A stretch of 64,000 nucleotides of DNA from Dendrolimus kikuchii (GCA_019925095.2 CM034388.1:5292501-5356500), one strand, 5' to 3'. Counted from the stretch's first letter, positions 33,961-45,417 are shown. Translations and numbers: made by a program. Notes: generated from the sequence alone by a model not told the origin.

Positions 33961-34154
33961 ATCGAAATGACCTTGTTTTTCTTACAATATACATTTTTAG
34001 ATTCCATATAAGTTAATTTCTATCTTTAGATGATTAATATAAAAAAAAATCTGCTGCAATATCTAACTTTACTGCCTTAAGTTGTCTAAAGACATTTATA
34101 TCTACATTATTAAGTATATAATTCTTCGCATAAATCCTATTTGTAATGTACGAA

Positions 34155-34334
34155 AATGACCCTGTCCTGAAAAAATAAAAATCTAGGACCCGATCCCAGC
34201 GCCACCTACCGGTTCCAATTGTAAATCGAAACCATCCAGGGACCCAACACACAAAAAAAATCATGAAAATCAGTAGACGATCTCAAGTTTTGCGCATACA
34301 TAAATTTCTACGATTCATTTTTATTTATATAAGA
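34155..34334 (-). mobile_element. Helitron lacking its 3' tip
   Basis: The body has AGCGCCACCTACCGG and the minus-strand 5' end TCTTATATAAATAAAAATGA, but the hairpin-CTAG end is gone. Confidence 0.65.
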
Positions 34335-34593
34335 TAGATAGATAATCACTTACACTTTTTTATAGTTACTTATAACTTATATTTTACTATTCTGTTGGGC
34401 TACCCTAGGCGCACGAATCTATACTTATATAAAGGGCTAATATATGGTGGAGGTACTTTACTCTATATGATGCAAGGAAACCCCCTTATGTTCGTCTGCC
34501 ACGCTGGAGTACATCCAAAAATCCCCTCTAGGGCTCCCCGACCATAATACACTTTATTAGCATAGCATAGATATAAGTGATAATAAATATTAT

Positions 34594-34713
34594 ACATACA
34601 TAACTTCACACCAGTTCCCTTGCGGGGTAGGCACGAACAACAGAGCGCCATTTAGGCTTATTCTTACACACCTCACTTGCTTCTTTGACATTCATAACTC
34701 TTGTCATGCACGT
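34594..34713 (-). pseudogene. RTE-like LINE (family H), short 3' fragment
   Basis: The minus strand has the last ~35 codons (MTRVMNV, KNKPKWRSVVRAYP) and a TATG microsatellite tail at the left. Confidence 0.8.
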
Positions 34714-34793
34714 CATCATAAATATTATAGTACTATAAATAGATAATTTGACATGGAGCAATCACGCGTAGATACACCCGTTATATATATATA

Positions 34794-35039
34794 GACGGCC
34801 TCTGTGGTTGAGCGGGCTAAGACTTTGCCGGCGTACCTCACTGCAACGCAGAGGTTCCGGGTTCGATGCCTGGTATAGTAAATTTCGAAAACGTATTTTC
34901 TCCGTTATTTACTATGGTCTGAGTGTTTGGGATCGGCCCCAGAGTAGTCCGTTGTATATTACCCATAACACAAGCGTAACTTGCTTAATTTGGGGATATA
35001 CAATGTGTGTGTTTGTCTGCCGATTATATATATATATAT
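34794..35039 (+). mobile_element. tRNA-derived SINE (family S), copy 5
   Basis: Full-length. The A-box-like TGGTTGAGCGG is intact; the B-box reads GGTTCGATGCC (one change). The tail passes into a TA run and then an inverted duplication. Confidence 0.9.
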
Positions 35040-35302
35040 TTCTATACATTCTACTTCTTATTGTCTATTTGTATTTTGTTTTATAATTTTTAGGATTAAT
35101 TATTTAATATTCAAAGCTAGAAGTGCTTGTTGATTTTATATATGTATACATATATATAGCACTTGTTGAAGTGCTATATATATGTATGTATATAAAACAA
35201 AATACAAATAGACAACAAGAAGTAGAATGTATAGAAATAGTAATAAAAAACCATAATAGGTAAGTTGAAAAGTTAAAAGATTAAATCTTTTAACTTTTCA
35301 AC
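35036..35302. repeat. compound inverted repeat next to a SINE
   Basis: 35038-35085 and 35189-35240 are inverse copies of a ~47-base sequence (TACATTCTACTTCTTATTGT on the left) with one mismatch. Between them lies a hairpin, AGCACTTGTTGAAGTGCT, flanked by ATATATG runs. At 35264-35302 there is a separate perfect palindrome with arms GTTGAAAAGTTAAAAGATT and its inverse. Confidence 0.85.
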
Positions 35303-35426
35303 AAGAAAGGAAAAGAAACAAAAAAGCAAAATTGTCGTATTCCAATATGATATACTACAATATTAGCGTAATAGAAAAAACATCTTACTTTGAAGATTTT
35401 GTATTATATTAGTTTATATTTTTGAC

Positions 35427-35615
35427 AAGCACTGCCCGCGACTTCGTCAGCATGGAATTTTTTTCGCGAAACTCTAAAAAAAAAGTAAAAAAAGTAGCTA
35501 AGTTACTCCTTATAACATCAGCTATATCTATTAGCGAAAGCCCCTTCAAAATCAGTCCAGCCGTTTCAGAGACTAGCCGGAACATCCTGACAGACGAAAA
35601 AAAATGAGTGTGTGT
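35427..35615 (-). mobile_element. Helitron-like element, decayed
   Basis: The left edge AGCACTGCCCGCGACTTCGT and a body with 'TCAGTCCAGCCGTTTCAGAG' are of the same general kind as 28812-29045. Confidence 0.45.
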
Positions 35616-35816
35616 GCAGTCACACGCAGTAGAAGTGAAACAAAATGTGACAAGGGGTGGGATGGATTCTAAATTTCGTGACGTCACATTTCATATATGT
35701 TATCGTAAGAATACATTTAAGGCTTAAAATACGAAATTTGAAGTATTAACGAAAACCTTCAAAACGTTGCGAACTCTATCTATCTATAGATCATATGATC
35801 ATTATAAATATAATAT

Positions 35817-36049
35817 ACCAGCGACTTTGTTCGCGTGGAATAGTTAAGAACCCGCGATTTTGTAACATTCTTCATTGCTGCTCTGCTCCTATTGGTCTTA
35901 GCGTGATGATATTATAGCCTATTATAGCCTTCCTCGATAAATGGGCAATCTAACACAGACAGAATTTTTAAAATGAGATCAATAGTTCCTGAGATTAGCC
36001 GTTCAAGCAAACAAATTCTTCAGGTTTATACTCGTACATTAGTATAAGA
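35817..36049 (-). mobile_element. Helitron-like family C, copy 5
   Basis: It has the GCGACTTTGTTCGCGTGGAA left end, the body blocks and a right end TTAGTATAAGA. Confidence 0.55.
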
Positions 36050-36764
36050 TTTTATCTCAGTCTCTCGCAGGCTTAGTCCTATAGATTTGTGCGTTTATTT
36101 TTTTAGTGTAGCTTTCTCGTTTAATCGAGTTTTCAAATCACAACGGTTCTAAGGAAGTTTCACTTCAAAATGTTAATAATTGTTTTTTTGATGTGTGACG
36201 TATATAATTTCATACGCATTTAGTAAAAAAAACTATTATTTTGATGTTTCAAACAGACAGACACTTAATTTTATTTATGCGTATAGATTGTATTTATTTT
36301 GTTATAACCGTAGATCATTAATTATTACTTCAATTATATTAAGATTGCAATTTTTTGCTATTTTTTGCAGATATAATTATAATTTGCCGAAAAGTTATTA
36401 GGCGCTTATTATATACGAACGTGTAATCTTTTTTTTACTTTAATCGTGTTGTTTTGAACTACGAAAATATTCAAGTAATAATATATAATTAATGATAATT
36501 ATAAATTAATAAGGATTTATATGACGTATGTATTCACGCATGTTTTTGAAAGATTTATTGTCAGAATGTTGTATGTTAATTTGGAGAATCGGGTGTCTTC
36601 GCTTTATTATAATTTTTATATCAAAAAAAGAAACTTGAAAAATTATCTATGAATTAAAAAAAAATGCTAATGTGTACATAAAAATTCTTAATAGCAGCAT
36701 GAATCATAAATTTTTGTTTTGTTATCTAAAAGTTTGTTTCAAATAAGTTCCGACACACCTTAAC
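36050..36764. other. no gene seen
   Basis: AT-rich, no supportable feature. Confidence 0.45.
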
Positions 36765-36768
36765 ATAT

Positions 36769-37230
36769 TGTTACGAGTTACGGTACTCGAATTAAAAATG
36801 CCGTTGGAATTACTATAGAATTTTTTAGAACTATACAAACACGTATAACACAGGTACAAATATAACAACACGCGCAAAGTCCGTCACTAAATAGATTACC
36901 GAATGTAGTACACACGTCTTGTTCCGCTGGTGCTTATCGCTCGACTGCCTCACCCCTCCATTGGGGAATTGCTTGATACTGTACAAATACAATATGTTTG
37001 CTTGACCGCGTGGACTGAGTTTCCAAGAATCACACCTGGCTACCGACTCCCATAAAGCTTACAACAAATACACAATGGGTTGATTTTTTCCAATCACAAT
37101 TTTTAAACACAAAGTAAACAGAAGAAGACAGTCATAAATAGTTTCGATGTTATTAGCTCAAACGCCGGCGGGTAATAAATGTACTTTTTTATGGTATGCA
37201 GGTGTGAATGCACTTTTGTCGGTCGTAACA
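36769..37230 (+). mobile_element. solo LTR (family ATAT-LTR, copy 3)
   Basis: Starts TGTTACGAGTTACGG and ends GTCGTAACA. The four bases ATAT flank both sides (36765-36768, 37231-37234), a target duplication. About 462 bp; no internal genes on either side. Confidence 0.85.
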
Positions 37231-37775
37231 ATATTTAAATGAAAATGTTAGAGATTAAACCAGGAATTTTCGATTGTACTCTGTTAATTGTTTGAACGTT
37301 ATACAGGTTATTTTGTCAAAGAGTATAAACATCCCATATAATGAAAAAATATTTCTTGACAACACTTTCGAAATATTTGACGATAATCTTGGATAATATC
37401 TACTGTGTGACATTAATTTTTGACATATGTCAGTGTCAAATATAAATGTCACAAGTAGAGATTATCTAAAAATCTTGTTTGCTGATTTGCATTGAATTAA
37501 CCACCTGTCTTTTCCTACTTTGATATTGGCAAAATCAATGCCAAAAGCGTTGTAGCCACATTAAAAAAAAATAAAAAAAGATTATGTATTTGACATTTTC
37601 TCTATAGATGTACTATTTAGTTTAATGTATTATATTTGTAACACATATTTTGGGTGCGTTCAGCCTCCAAAATGCTCCTTCAGCCGGTCCACATGACGAC
37701 CATAGTCATTATAGTCGCGGCGAAAACAAACTAAAATATACTAGAATGATGATAACAATTCCTTGCCTGTGCTCC
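37231..37775. other. no gene seen
   Basis: AT-rich, no supportable feature. Confidence 0.45.
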
Positions 37776-37776
37776 T

Positions 37777-38010
37777 TTTTTTTGTTTTATGACGGAGTTC
37801 AGCAGACAGGTAGACGGCCCACTTAATGGAAAGCGGTTACCATGGCCTATGGACATTTGCAACACCAAAGGTGCTACAAATGCGCTGCTGCTCTCTTAAG
37901 GGTCACTGGAACCTGGTCACTAATGCCGGAACACAACTCAAGGTTGTTATTGCGACATACTTTAGACCAGGGGTGGTAGCCATCCAGTCGGGCAAATGCC
38001 CTACCACCTC
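37777..38010 (-). repeat. family G, 5'-truncated copy
   Basis: The T-rich tail is at the left; the copy stops at the CTACCACCT point of the unit. Confidence 0.85.
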
Positions 38011-38145
38011 CTATTTTTGGTATAACATAAATATTGTGTAAATTAATTTTCAAAATGTCACTATGTACTTTACACTTTACATTATGTATTTTACACGACT
38101 GCGGCGCCAATAAACCCACAAACAAGGTTTCTGTGCCACAGTCGA

Positions 38146-38409
38146 CTATGTTTTTATGTATATGATTGTAATCCAAACTTTTAGCGCTGTACGTTCGACA
38201 GGTGTGTCGCTGCACTTATTAAAAAGGAGATACAGACTTATTAGATACAGTTGCGGAATGAAAATGTTCGTCATCTTAACGTCGACTTTTGCTTGGACGA
38301 GTCCAAGAAAGAGTACTGCCAACATTTTAACAAATGTTACATTTGTAAAATTAGAAACGTTAAAAAAGAAAATTGCAATGTTGACAATAACAGACGCTGC
38401 GATTAACAA
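38146..38409 (-). other. weak candidate for a signal-peptide exon
   Basis: The minus frame contains MLAVLFLGLVQAKVDVKMTN, which looks like a cleavable signal sequence, then continues about 45 codons. No splice signals or family match could be fixed, and a longer plus-strand frame overlaps it. It is listed only because this block (38095-38520) matches no repeat and is less AT-biased than its flanks. Confidence 0.15.
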
Positions 38410-38995
38410 TAAGACACAAAGAGGATATAATCATATTAAAGCCAATAAAAAGGTTTTACATGTACAAACAATTTTCTTAAACAAGATACAAAATCAAACC
38501 ACTTCGATCTAAGTAATTCTAACCTTATTGTCAAATAGTTAAACATAATTTTCTTTGGAACAGTCTGTTATGTGACTAAGTTTGAAAAGGTAATATGTGC
38601 TTGCGCAACGTTAAGTGAATCGATTTGAAAACTGGCGAACATTTTCATACCACGACTGTCCTAAATAGTTTTCTATTCACGTAATATATGGTTAATTAAA
38701 TATCAAAAGGACAACTTTCAGCCTTTGCTAAAAACAAACATAACCATAAAATTTAAAACATATTTAGGTATTTAAATAAACTGGTTTGTTCATTACCTTT
38801 TTAATATAATATTTAACATGTACTCAAGATACAACTATTTAATTAAATCAATTTACTCAAGTTAATGTACTCACTGATAAGGATTTCATTAATATCACGA
38901 GCCCATTAACGTGCTGATGTGTAAATAATCGAATTTGGAGAAATGGGCTCAGTTTATCACCATTCTTCTTTATAATAATAATATCAGCCCATAAA

Positions 38996-39065
38996 TGTCC
39001 CACTGCTGGTCTCGGGCCTCCCATTATAGGACGTTATACCCACCACACTTGGCCAAGGCGGCTTG
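38996..39065 (-). repeat. LINE 3' tail fragment (RTE-like)
   Basis: ATCAGCCCATAAATGTCCCA followed by CTGCTGGTCTCGGGCCTCCC is the inverse of a LINE end common in Lepidoptera. A shorter copy is at 54187-54240. Confidence 0.55.
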
Positions 39066-39370
39066 GCAGGTTTGACACATCGGTTATTTAGGTTATGTTA
39101 TATTACAATTTGAGGCTCTTTAAGATATTCATAATAAGTGTAAACTACTTACTATATCTTTAGCCTAAACAAATAAATATTTAAAAAAAGGTCAGAATAT
39201 ATTTTTAATAACAAATTCATTACAATATACATAAGGAATCGTATTTAACACTATAATATATTCAACAAATTCAAATTATGATATTATATAATAAGTTATA
39301 ACATATAATCGAATACAATGCAAGAAAACTTAACTTATTTGTATTGTATTCTACTCATAGTCCCTCAAGA

Positions 39371-39725
39371 CTATAAGTAGAATACTGAGCCCAGATCATC
39401 GTCTTCTATGGGTAAGGTGCCCAGAAGGCTGGCTACGTTTCCTCGCTGGATCGCCATACTGATCCGTTGGCCGAGGTAAGCACCAGCCCTCTGATCACCC
39501 GAAGAGTCAATGAGTCGTTTCGATAAATTTTGGTAGAGGCTCATGGCCTCAGGACCCCACGGTCCAAGCGTCTCGACAGCAAACGGCACAAACATATAAC
39601 TCTCACAGAGGGTTGCATATTTGCGCCGCTTGAGTGATTGGGCTGTTTCCGCCGCTGAACCGGCTGATTTAGACGTGTTTGGTAAATGGGATGCGGCCAA
39701 CGTGTCTACGCAAGTCGCAAGTGTT
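39371..39725 (-). pseudogene. retroelement C-terminal fragment (FVPFAVETLG type)
   Basis: The minus frame begins before its first ATG (VDTLAASHLPNTSKSAGSAA) and includes FVPFAVETLGPWGPEAMSLY, KRLIDSSGDQRAGAYLGQRI and SMAIQRGNVASLLGT, then a stop. I recognise this tail from the C-terminus of invertebrate non-LTR reverse transcriptases; the clade is not certain. It is open over ~110 codons but 5' truncated. Confidence 0.65.
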
Positions 39726-39764
39726 TTAAAAAAATATACTAAACTGAGTGACTTCTGTCATACC

Positions 39765-39885
39765 TCTTATAGCCGGTTCCTATACCTTACTATTCATTCA
39801 CTTGGCTTACCATCGGTTGCATTTTTGATATTAGGTAGACAGTACGGCAAATGAACGGTTGATAATTTTCAGGAACCGGTCATTA
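39765..39885. mobile_element. fold-back MITE (family F), single copy
   Basis: Arms GCCGGTTCCTATACCTTACT and the inverse AGGAACCGGTCATTAG enclose CTTACCATCGGTTGCATTTT. Confidence 0.75.
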
Positions 39886-39889
39886 GAGA

Positions 39890-41120
39890 CCGAGCTCTAG
39901 AAATGAAGTGCGAAATTATAAGCAGAAGAATATTACAGATTTTATCTAGAAGGATATAGTTTTTGTTTTTGACTCCATGTCATGTATTCCTACAGATTTA
40001 CAAGTTTGTAAATCGCAATATGTACATACATTTGTATTTACATTTACACTTACACGACTTATTGATCTCGTTTGTCGATAGTTACTTTTTGCTAATTAAT
40101 GAAAGAAATTTAGGTTGAACATGTGTTTTCGAATTATCGCGGTTAACGGATTAGCGGAGGTTCAAAATAATACGAATTAATAAGAGACAAAAAGCGTTTT
40201 TTTATTTATTTCTCAGCCAATATTAACACACCTTATAGCGGTGAAAAAAAATGTGAAAAATATTTGTCAATCTTTATCTTCTGATGGTATATTCAAGTCA
40301 AAACGCATTTTCGATAAATTTTCCGGATAGAAAATATTCGCAAAGTAACCTCTAAACGTGTTCATCAATTTTTAATATTGTTATTACTGTTAAACGTATA
40401 TCGCTAAAATTAATAACTGTAACATATAATATTATTTTATTATTGAGAAAGAAACTTTCTCTCGACTTTTGTCGGTTTTTATAAATATCCCGTCCCACGG
40501 GAAAAAAGATATTTATGTCCCCACTATTGATTTTGAATGGTGTCCGTGTGTGTATCTGTTCTTCGTCTTCCTCTTGTTCTTCCTCTAACTGTGTGTGTCT
40601 GTGTTTGCGTAGCTAATGTGTGTATGTCACTTCGGTCTAATGTGTGTGGTGATTGTGATGTGTGTTCTGGTTGTTGACTTGTGTTCTGTGTGGTTGAATT
40701 TAGGGTGTGTGCGTTGTTTACAAATACGGTATATAAGAAATCAAATTATTGTTTTTTATTTTATTATAATTAATTATATTTTATTATAAACAAGGATATG
40801 ACCACGACTTCGTTTACGATTGATTGACTTGAAATTCCCACGGTATTTCCGAGACACAAAATACCACAGAATTTGAAAAATAATGTAAGCTATAGTTTTG
40901 CTAACGGTGTTGGAGTAAGATAAAAATTAGCTTACGCACCCGAACAACTACAATCCGCTCCCGGGAAACTTTCCGCAAAATCACACATGTTATTACATTA
41001 AAGCTGTCGAACGGTAAAAAAAATCAGCCCAGTACTTTTTACTTGAATCTCGAATAAACAGACAAGATATCTAAAAAAAAAATGCATCTGTGTTCTCCAT
41101 CGTTTATACAGTTTATACTT
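39890..41120. other. no gene; one GT-rich stretch
   Basis: 40545-40720 is rich in TGTGTGT/GTGTGTCT. 40800-41070 has Helitron-like phrases (CACGACTTCGTTTACG, CCAGTACTTTTTACTTGAAT). Otherwise nothing was seen. Confidence 0.4.
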
Positions 41121-41122
41121 CT

Positions 41123-41437
41123 ATCCGTGCAGGAACGGAGAAAGAATACAATTTCCTGCGGCCGGGTGACGTGTTGTAAGAGGCGACAAAACAACCCACA
41201 GCCAGGTGGTAGGGCGTTTGCCCGACTGGATGGCTACCACCCCGGGTCTAAAGTATGTCGTCATAACAACCTTGAGTTGGGTTCCGGCATTAGTGACCAG
41301 GTTCCAGTCTCCCTTAAGAGAGCAGCAGCGCATTTGTAGTTTCTTGAACTTTCGTGTTATAAATGTCCATAGGCGATGGTAACCGCTTTCCATCAAGTGG
41401 GCCGTCTGCCTGTCTGCTGATCTCCTGCAATAAAAAA
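41123..41437 (+). repeat. family G, full-length copy
   Basis: Both ends are present. 'TTTCTTGAACTTTCGTG' replaces the usual bases near 41340. Confidence 0.88.
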
Positions 41438-41599
41438 ATAAATAAAAAAAATACAGTCTATTCCAGGTGTTTTTTTAAATAGCTTCAATGTACAGACACG
41501 GCATGTTTAGAATTTTATAATATTATAGATGACGTCGGAAAGGTCGCCTGCCGGTCCCAATGTATGGAACTTGTCAATACGCCCGAGGGCTCGTCCCTA

Positions 41600-42270
41600 C
41601 TGTGTCGTATTTTTTTTTAAGGCGGGGGAAATGCTATTTACGCACAATACTGGGCCCTTTGCAAGGGATTAGACCATAGTTGATCATGAAGGCTTTACCT
41701 TTTGACAAGGGGCAATCCGAACAATAATCAAACCAGCTCGTGTGGAGACTCAGAGAAGTTGCACGGGCAACACCCACTACTTGAGAGTGCCCCGGGAATC
41801 AGGGCAAACTCACTTCGTCGACAGGGGTGAAAACTCCTCCGCTCCCTAGATGCTGGAGGGCCCCTGCAGCGGTATATCTACGCCTCCGGGACCCCGACTA
41901 ACGTCGGTACCCGCGAGACCTATGCGCAGCTCTCTCCCTCTCTCGTTCTGCGACCTCCTTTTGAGACGTGACAGTCTCGCAGAAATTGGAGGCCTTCCCT
42001 TTTTAAGGGATAATCCAAATAGTAATCAACCGGCTTGTGTGGAGACTCCGAGAAGTTGCACGGGCAACAACAACTACCCACTAAAACCACCCTCCTCCCA
42101 TGTGCCCCGCGCTTTTTATGTAGGAAAGGCTGAGACTTAGAACGTAGTTACGCCCTGTCCGATCCAGCGCAAAAAGTGCCTGAATGTGCCCCGAGAATCA
42201 GAACACATCCACTTCGTCAGCGGGGGTGATGAATCCTTTGCTCCCTTGATAGCTAAATCCCCCCGAAGCG
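41600..42270. repeat. GC-rich unclassified repeat with internal duplication
   Basis: Two related halves: 'GTGTGGAGACTCAGAGAAG' (41738) recurs as 'GTGTGGAGACTCCGAGAAG' (42037), and the phrase CACTTCGTCGACAGGGGTGA (41811) recurs as CACTTCGTCAGCGGGGGTGA (42210). A further relative is at 44650-44935. GC content is far above the flanks. It is probably part of a larger mobile element; the class is unknown. Confidence 0.55.
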
Positions 42271-42640
42271 AGAAACACTATTAGAATGCTACATTATCCC
42301 TGAGTAACATATGCTATATTTACATGTTTATCCCAAAATATGTAAAAAATAAATATCCATCCGTACGAAGTAGGGACGGGCCGCTAGTTAGTAACTTATA
42401 GGATTCGTATCCGATTGAGATATCAGTGTTTGTTATATTTGTATTTGTTTGTTCAATTTGTAATAACAAAGCGGGGATGACTACCCGACAGGCGCTTCCA
42501 CTTAATGATGCAACACCTCACATTACCCAGCCAGTGTTAGGTAGACCTAGATGTATACGGTTAAACGCCGAGTACAAGTTAATGTTGTTTAACTTTTCGG
42601 ACTTTACTCAAAAGGCCTGGGTAATATTAGTTATACCAGG

Positions 42641-42656
42641 GTAAACTTAAGTTTAC
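42641..42656. repeat. 16-bp perfect palindrome
   Basis: GTAAACTTAAGTTTAC is its own inverse. Confidence 0.9.
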
Positions 42657-42689
42657 TTAACCTAGCATTACCCGTAACATATATAATAT

Positions 42690-42887
42690 TCTACTAACAT
42701 TTTAACGCGAAAATTTGTATGTTTGTTTGTTACTCTTTCACGCAAAAACTACTGAATGGATTTTGATGAAACTTTACAATAATATAGCTTACGCATCAGA
42801 ATTACATTTAGGCTATAATTTATAAAGATATAGTGTAAATTGTCCAAAATATAACGATTTTCGTTCGTGAGACCGCGGGGGCAGCTA
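42690..42887 (+). mobile_element. Helitron-like element
   Basis: The 5' TCTACTAACATTTTAACGCG resembles the TCTATACTAATATT-type starts of family C, and the 3' GACCGCGGGGGCAGCTAG is followed by T. The body is 'CACGCAAAAACTACTGAATG'. The 3' hairpin is weak. Confidence 0.55.
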
Positions 42888-43142
42888 GTGCTATATAATA
42901 TTTAATTAACGTCATTAACAATGTCACGTCTCAAATAATCCATTAAGCCTTTGGCTATGTTTGCGCGACACAATCATTAACAGTAACATTATTCCAGGTG
43001 TAGCATTAGGGTTCCGTAGCCATTTTTAATGACCTCTGTTATGACTTATGTTAATCCTTAACCAATTGCAGTTTAATGCTTTACGTAGGCTTTAACAATT
43101 ATACAATGTAATATATGTTTATATATGTTAATATATGTTTCG

Positions 43143-43560
43143 TTTCGATCAGAGATACCCAGACCGCAGTAAATAATAGAAAGTTCGTTTCCGAAATTTA
43201 CCATTCCAGCAATCGATTTTTTATCTGTGCAGGAACGGAGAAAGAATACAATTTCCTGCGGTCGGGCGGCCTGTCGTAAGAGGCGACTTAATAACCCACA
43301 GCCAGCAGGTGGTAGGGCATTTGCCCGACTGGATGTCTACCGCCCCTAGTTTAAAGTATGTCGCCATAACAACCTTGAGTTGTGTTCCGGCATTAGTGAC
43401 CAGGTTTCAGTCTCCCTTAAGAGAGCAGCAACGCATTTGTAGCACCTTTGGTGTTGCAAATGTCCATAGGCGATGGTAACCTCTTTTCATCAACTGGGCC
43501 ATCGGCCTGTCTGCTGAACTCCTGCAATAAAAAAATAAAAAATTCGAACCCTAGGAAGGT
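43143..43560 (-). mobile_element. SINE fragment split at its B-box by a family G unit
   Basis: 43143-43217 is SINE body in inverse (CCAGACCGCAGTAAATAATA, then CCAGCAATCGA), and TTCGAACCC at about 43544 resumes the B-box side. The family G unit sits between. Confidence 0.6.
43222..43545 (+). repeat. family G, full-length copy
   Basis: Starts ATCTGTGCAGGAACGG and ends in an A-rich tail. An extra GCA lies in 'CCAGCAGGTGG'. Confidence 0.9.
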
Positions 43561-43576
43561 ATTATTTATATAAGAA

Positions 43577-43901
43577 CTAGCGGCCGCGCAGACGTTTTCC
43601 TGCTCTGAAAAAAAACGTAGGACCCGATCCCAGCGCCACCTACCGGTTCCAATTGTAGATTTAAACCATCCGGAGATCCACTCAAACACACAAAAACAAA
43701 ATTACCAAAATCGGTCCAGGTGATTAGGAGGATTCTAGAAACCGATCTCGGCGCCACCTACCGGTTCCAACGGGATAGAAAGTATCCTATGTCCGTCTCC
43801 TGGTTCTAAGCTACCGCCCCACCAATTTTCAGCCAAATCGGTACTGCCGTTCTTAAGTTATAAATAGTGTAACTAATACGACTTTCTTTTATATATATAG
43901 A
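43577..43901 (-). mobile_element. Helitron, complete ends
   Basis: The minus-strand 5' end is TCTATATATATAAAAGAAAG and the 3' end a GCAGGAAAACGTCTGC hairpin then GCGGCCGCTAG, with A and T flanks. About 325 bp. The 'CACCTACCGGTTCCAA' block occurs twice. It is non-coding. Confidence 0.85.
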
Positions 43902-43984
43902 TATCTACTTGCTGTGTGCTCATAATTGCGTTGGCGCGCGTCTTGACTTCTACATTCTTATTTTCTAAACTCTACAAGATATCG

Positions 43985-44275
43985 TCGTCAGCCATTTGCA
44001 GTCCACTGCTGAACGTAGGCCTCCCCAAGACGGCGCCACTCATCCCTGTCCTCCGATTTCCTCAGCCAGCGCCTACCGGCGGCCTTGCATAGGTCGTCGG
44101 TCCATCGGGCTGAAGGGCGTCCGACACTACGTTTACCGAGACGCGGTCTCCACTCCAGGACTCGTTTGCTCCATCGGCCATCGGTCCTGCGGCAGATGTG
44201 ACCGGCCCACTGCCACTTCAACTTGCTAATTTTGCGAGCTATGTCGGTTACCTTGGTTCTCTTACGGATACAAGA
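43985..44275 (-). pseudogene. RTE-type LINE ORF2 C-terminus
   Basis: The minus frame reads MKWQWAGHICRRTDGRWSKR, VLEWRPRLGKRSVGRPSARW and ends YVQQWTANG with a stop at about 43988. This is the classic tail of RTE/BovB-like reverse transcriptases. It is 5' truncated but unusually undamaged for this window. Confidence 0.85.
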
Positions 44276-44279
44276 TATC

Positions 44280-44640
44280 GCAATGTTGTAATATTGACAA
44301 TGATTTACGGTAAAATTTCTGTTTTAATCTCTTAAATATTCATTGAAATCCCTTAATCCATTTCGCCGCCTATTCGAGATAAACTTTCAGACTGATAAAC
44401 AAGAATTCTAAAAGCCTTCACCTGTATCTAGACGTTGTCCAAACAGCATTGTCTATTTCCGCAACTCGCGACGTCTCTTATGATATCACAGATGTATAAT
44501 GTACAAACGTAACAAAAAAGGATTTATTTGACTCGAAAACTACAACCCAAATGCAAACACATCAATTTCATGCAATTGCATAGTTTAATTTAATGATACT
44601 GTACGCTATATTTCCAGGGCCCTAAGTCTGCAACTTTAAC
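44280..44640. other. no gene seen
   Basis: AT-rich, no supportable feature. Confidence 0.45.
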
Positions 44641-44649
44641 TAAACAATT

Positions 44650-44935
44650 TTTTTTTTTGAGGCGAGGGAAAATTTTTAACCGATTTACGCACAAACTAGG
44701 CCGTTGCTAGGGGAACGACACGCGTCGGTCGGGGGCGATAACAGTGCAGCAATAGTATGCTCTTGGCAGTGCTCAGACGTCACAGAATAGTGTGGAAGAC
44801 TCCGAGCGTTGCTGCACGAGCGAGCAACCCCAATACCCACTAAAAACCCCCTCCTCCCTGTCGACCCTGCGCTTTTGTTTGTGTTGGAAAGGTTGAGATT
44901 TAGAACATAGTTACGCCCAGCCTAAACAAATTATG
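44650..44935. repeat. GC-rich unclassified repeat, related to 41600-42270
   Basis: It shares GTGTGGAAGACTCCGAGCGT, CTACCCACTAAAA-like text and the run into TTTAGAACATAGTTACGCCC. Confidence 0.55.
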
Positions 44936-44984
44936 CCAATGCGAGTCTCGATCCATTCGATTGACAGTTTGTCAAATATCCGTA

Positions 44985-45125
44985 GTCTCTAATCGCCGGT
45001 TGCTATATCTTACTATTCATTCACTTACCTCACTATCGGTTGAATTTTGTTATTACTTGTATGGAGCTTATGACTAATTTTATAGTAAGGCAAATTAACG
45101 GTCGGTAATATTTAGGAATCAGTCA
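44985..45125. mobile_element. fold-back MITE (family F), diverged copy
   Basis: CGGTTGCTATATCTTACTAT, CCTCACTATCGGTTGAATTT and the inverse end AGGCAAATTAACGGTCGG. Confidence 0.65.
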
Positions 45126-45417
45126 TAAACTAGTCTCAGTCAAATTAAGATTGATTTAATGGTTTAAGATGATTTACAGAGAAACAAAACTTTCAAAAAT
45201 TTCAATTCCCATTCGATTCTATTGCCAATGTGTTTTAAAGACTCGGGGCCAACATAAATGAAATTGACATTCAGCATAAAGCTATGCTGAAGATTCCTCC
45301 AATATGTTTTAACATATTCTCCTCCTTAAGTTACATATCTTGAATGTATATTGAAATCTTTATATTATATGAATCGCAAACACAATGTCTTACGATGAAT
45401 ATGTAAATAAATTATAC

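Noticed and set aside
41121..41396. Frames of 80-130 codons repeated at family G copies (1273, 11337, 19985, 21132, 37874, 41082, 58809)
   Set aside because: The same peptide appears in both orientations at every copy and is interrupted by indels; it reflects the repeat consensus, not a gene.
42426..42644. Possible exon with TACCCGACAGGCGC and later ATTACCC text
   Set aside because: Only a short frame without convincing acceptor and donor; kept as unannotated sequence.
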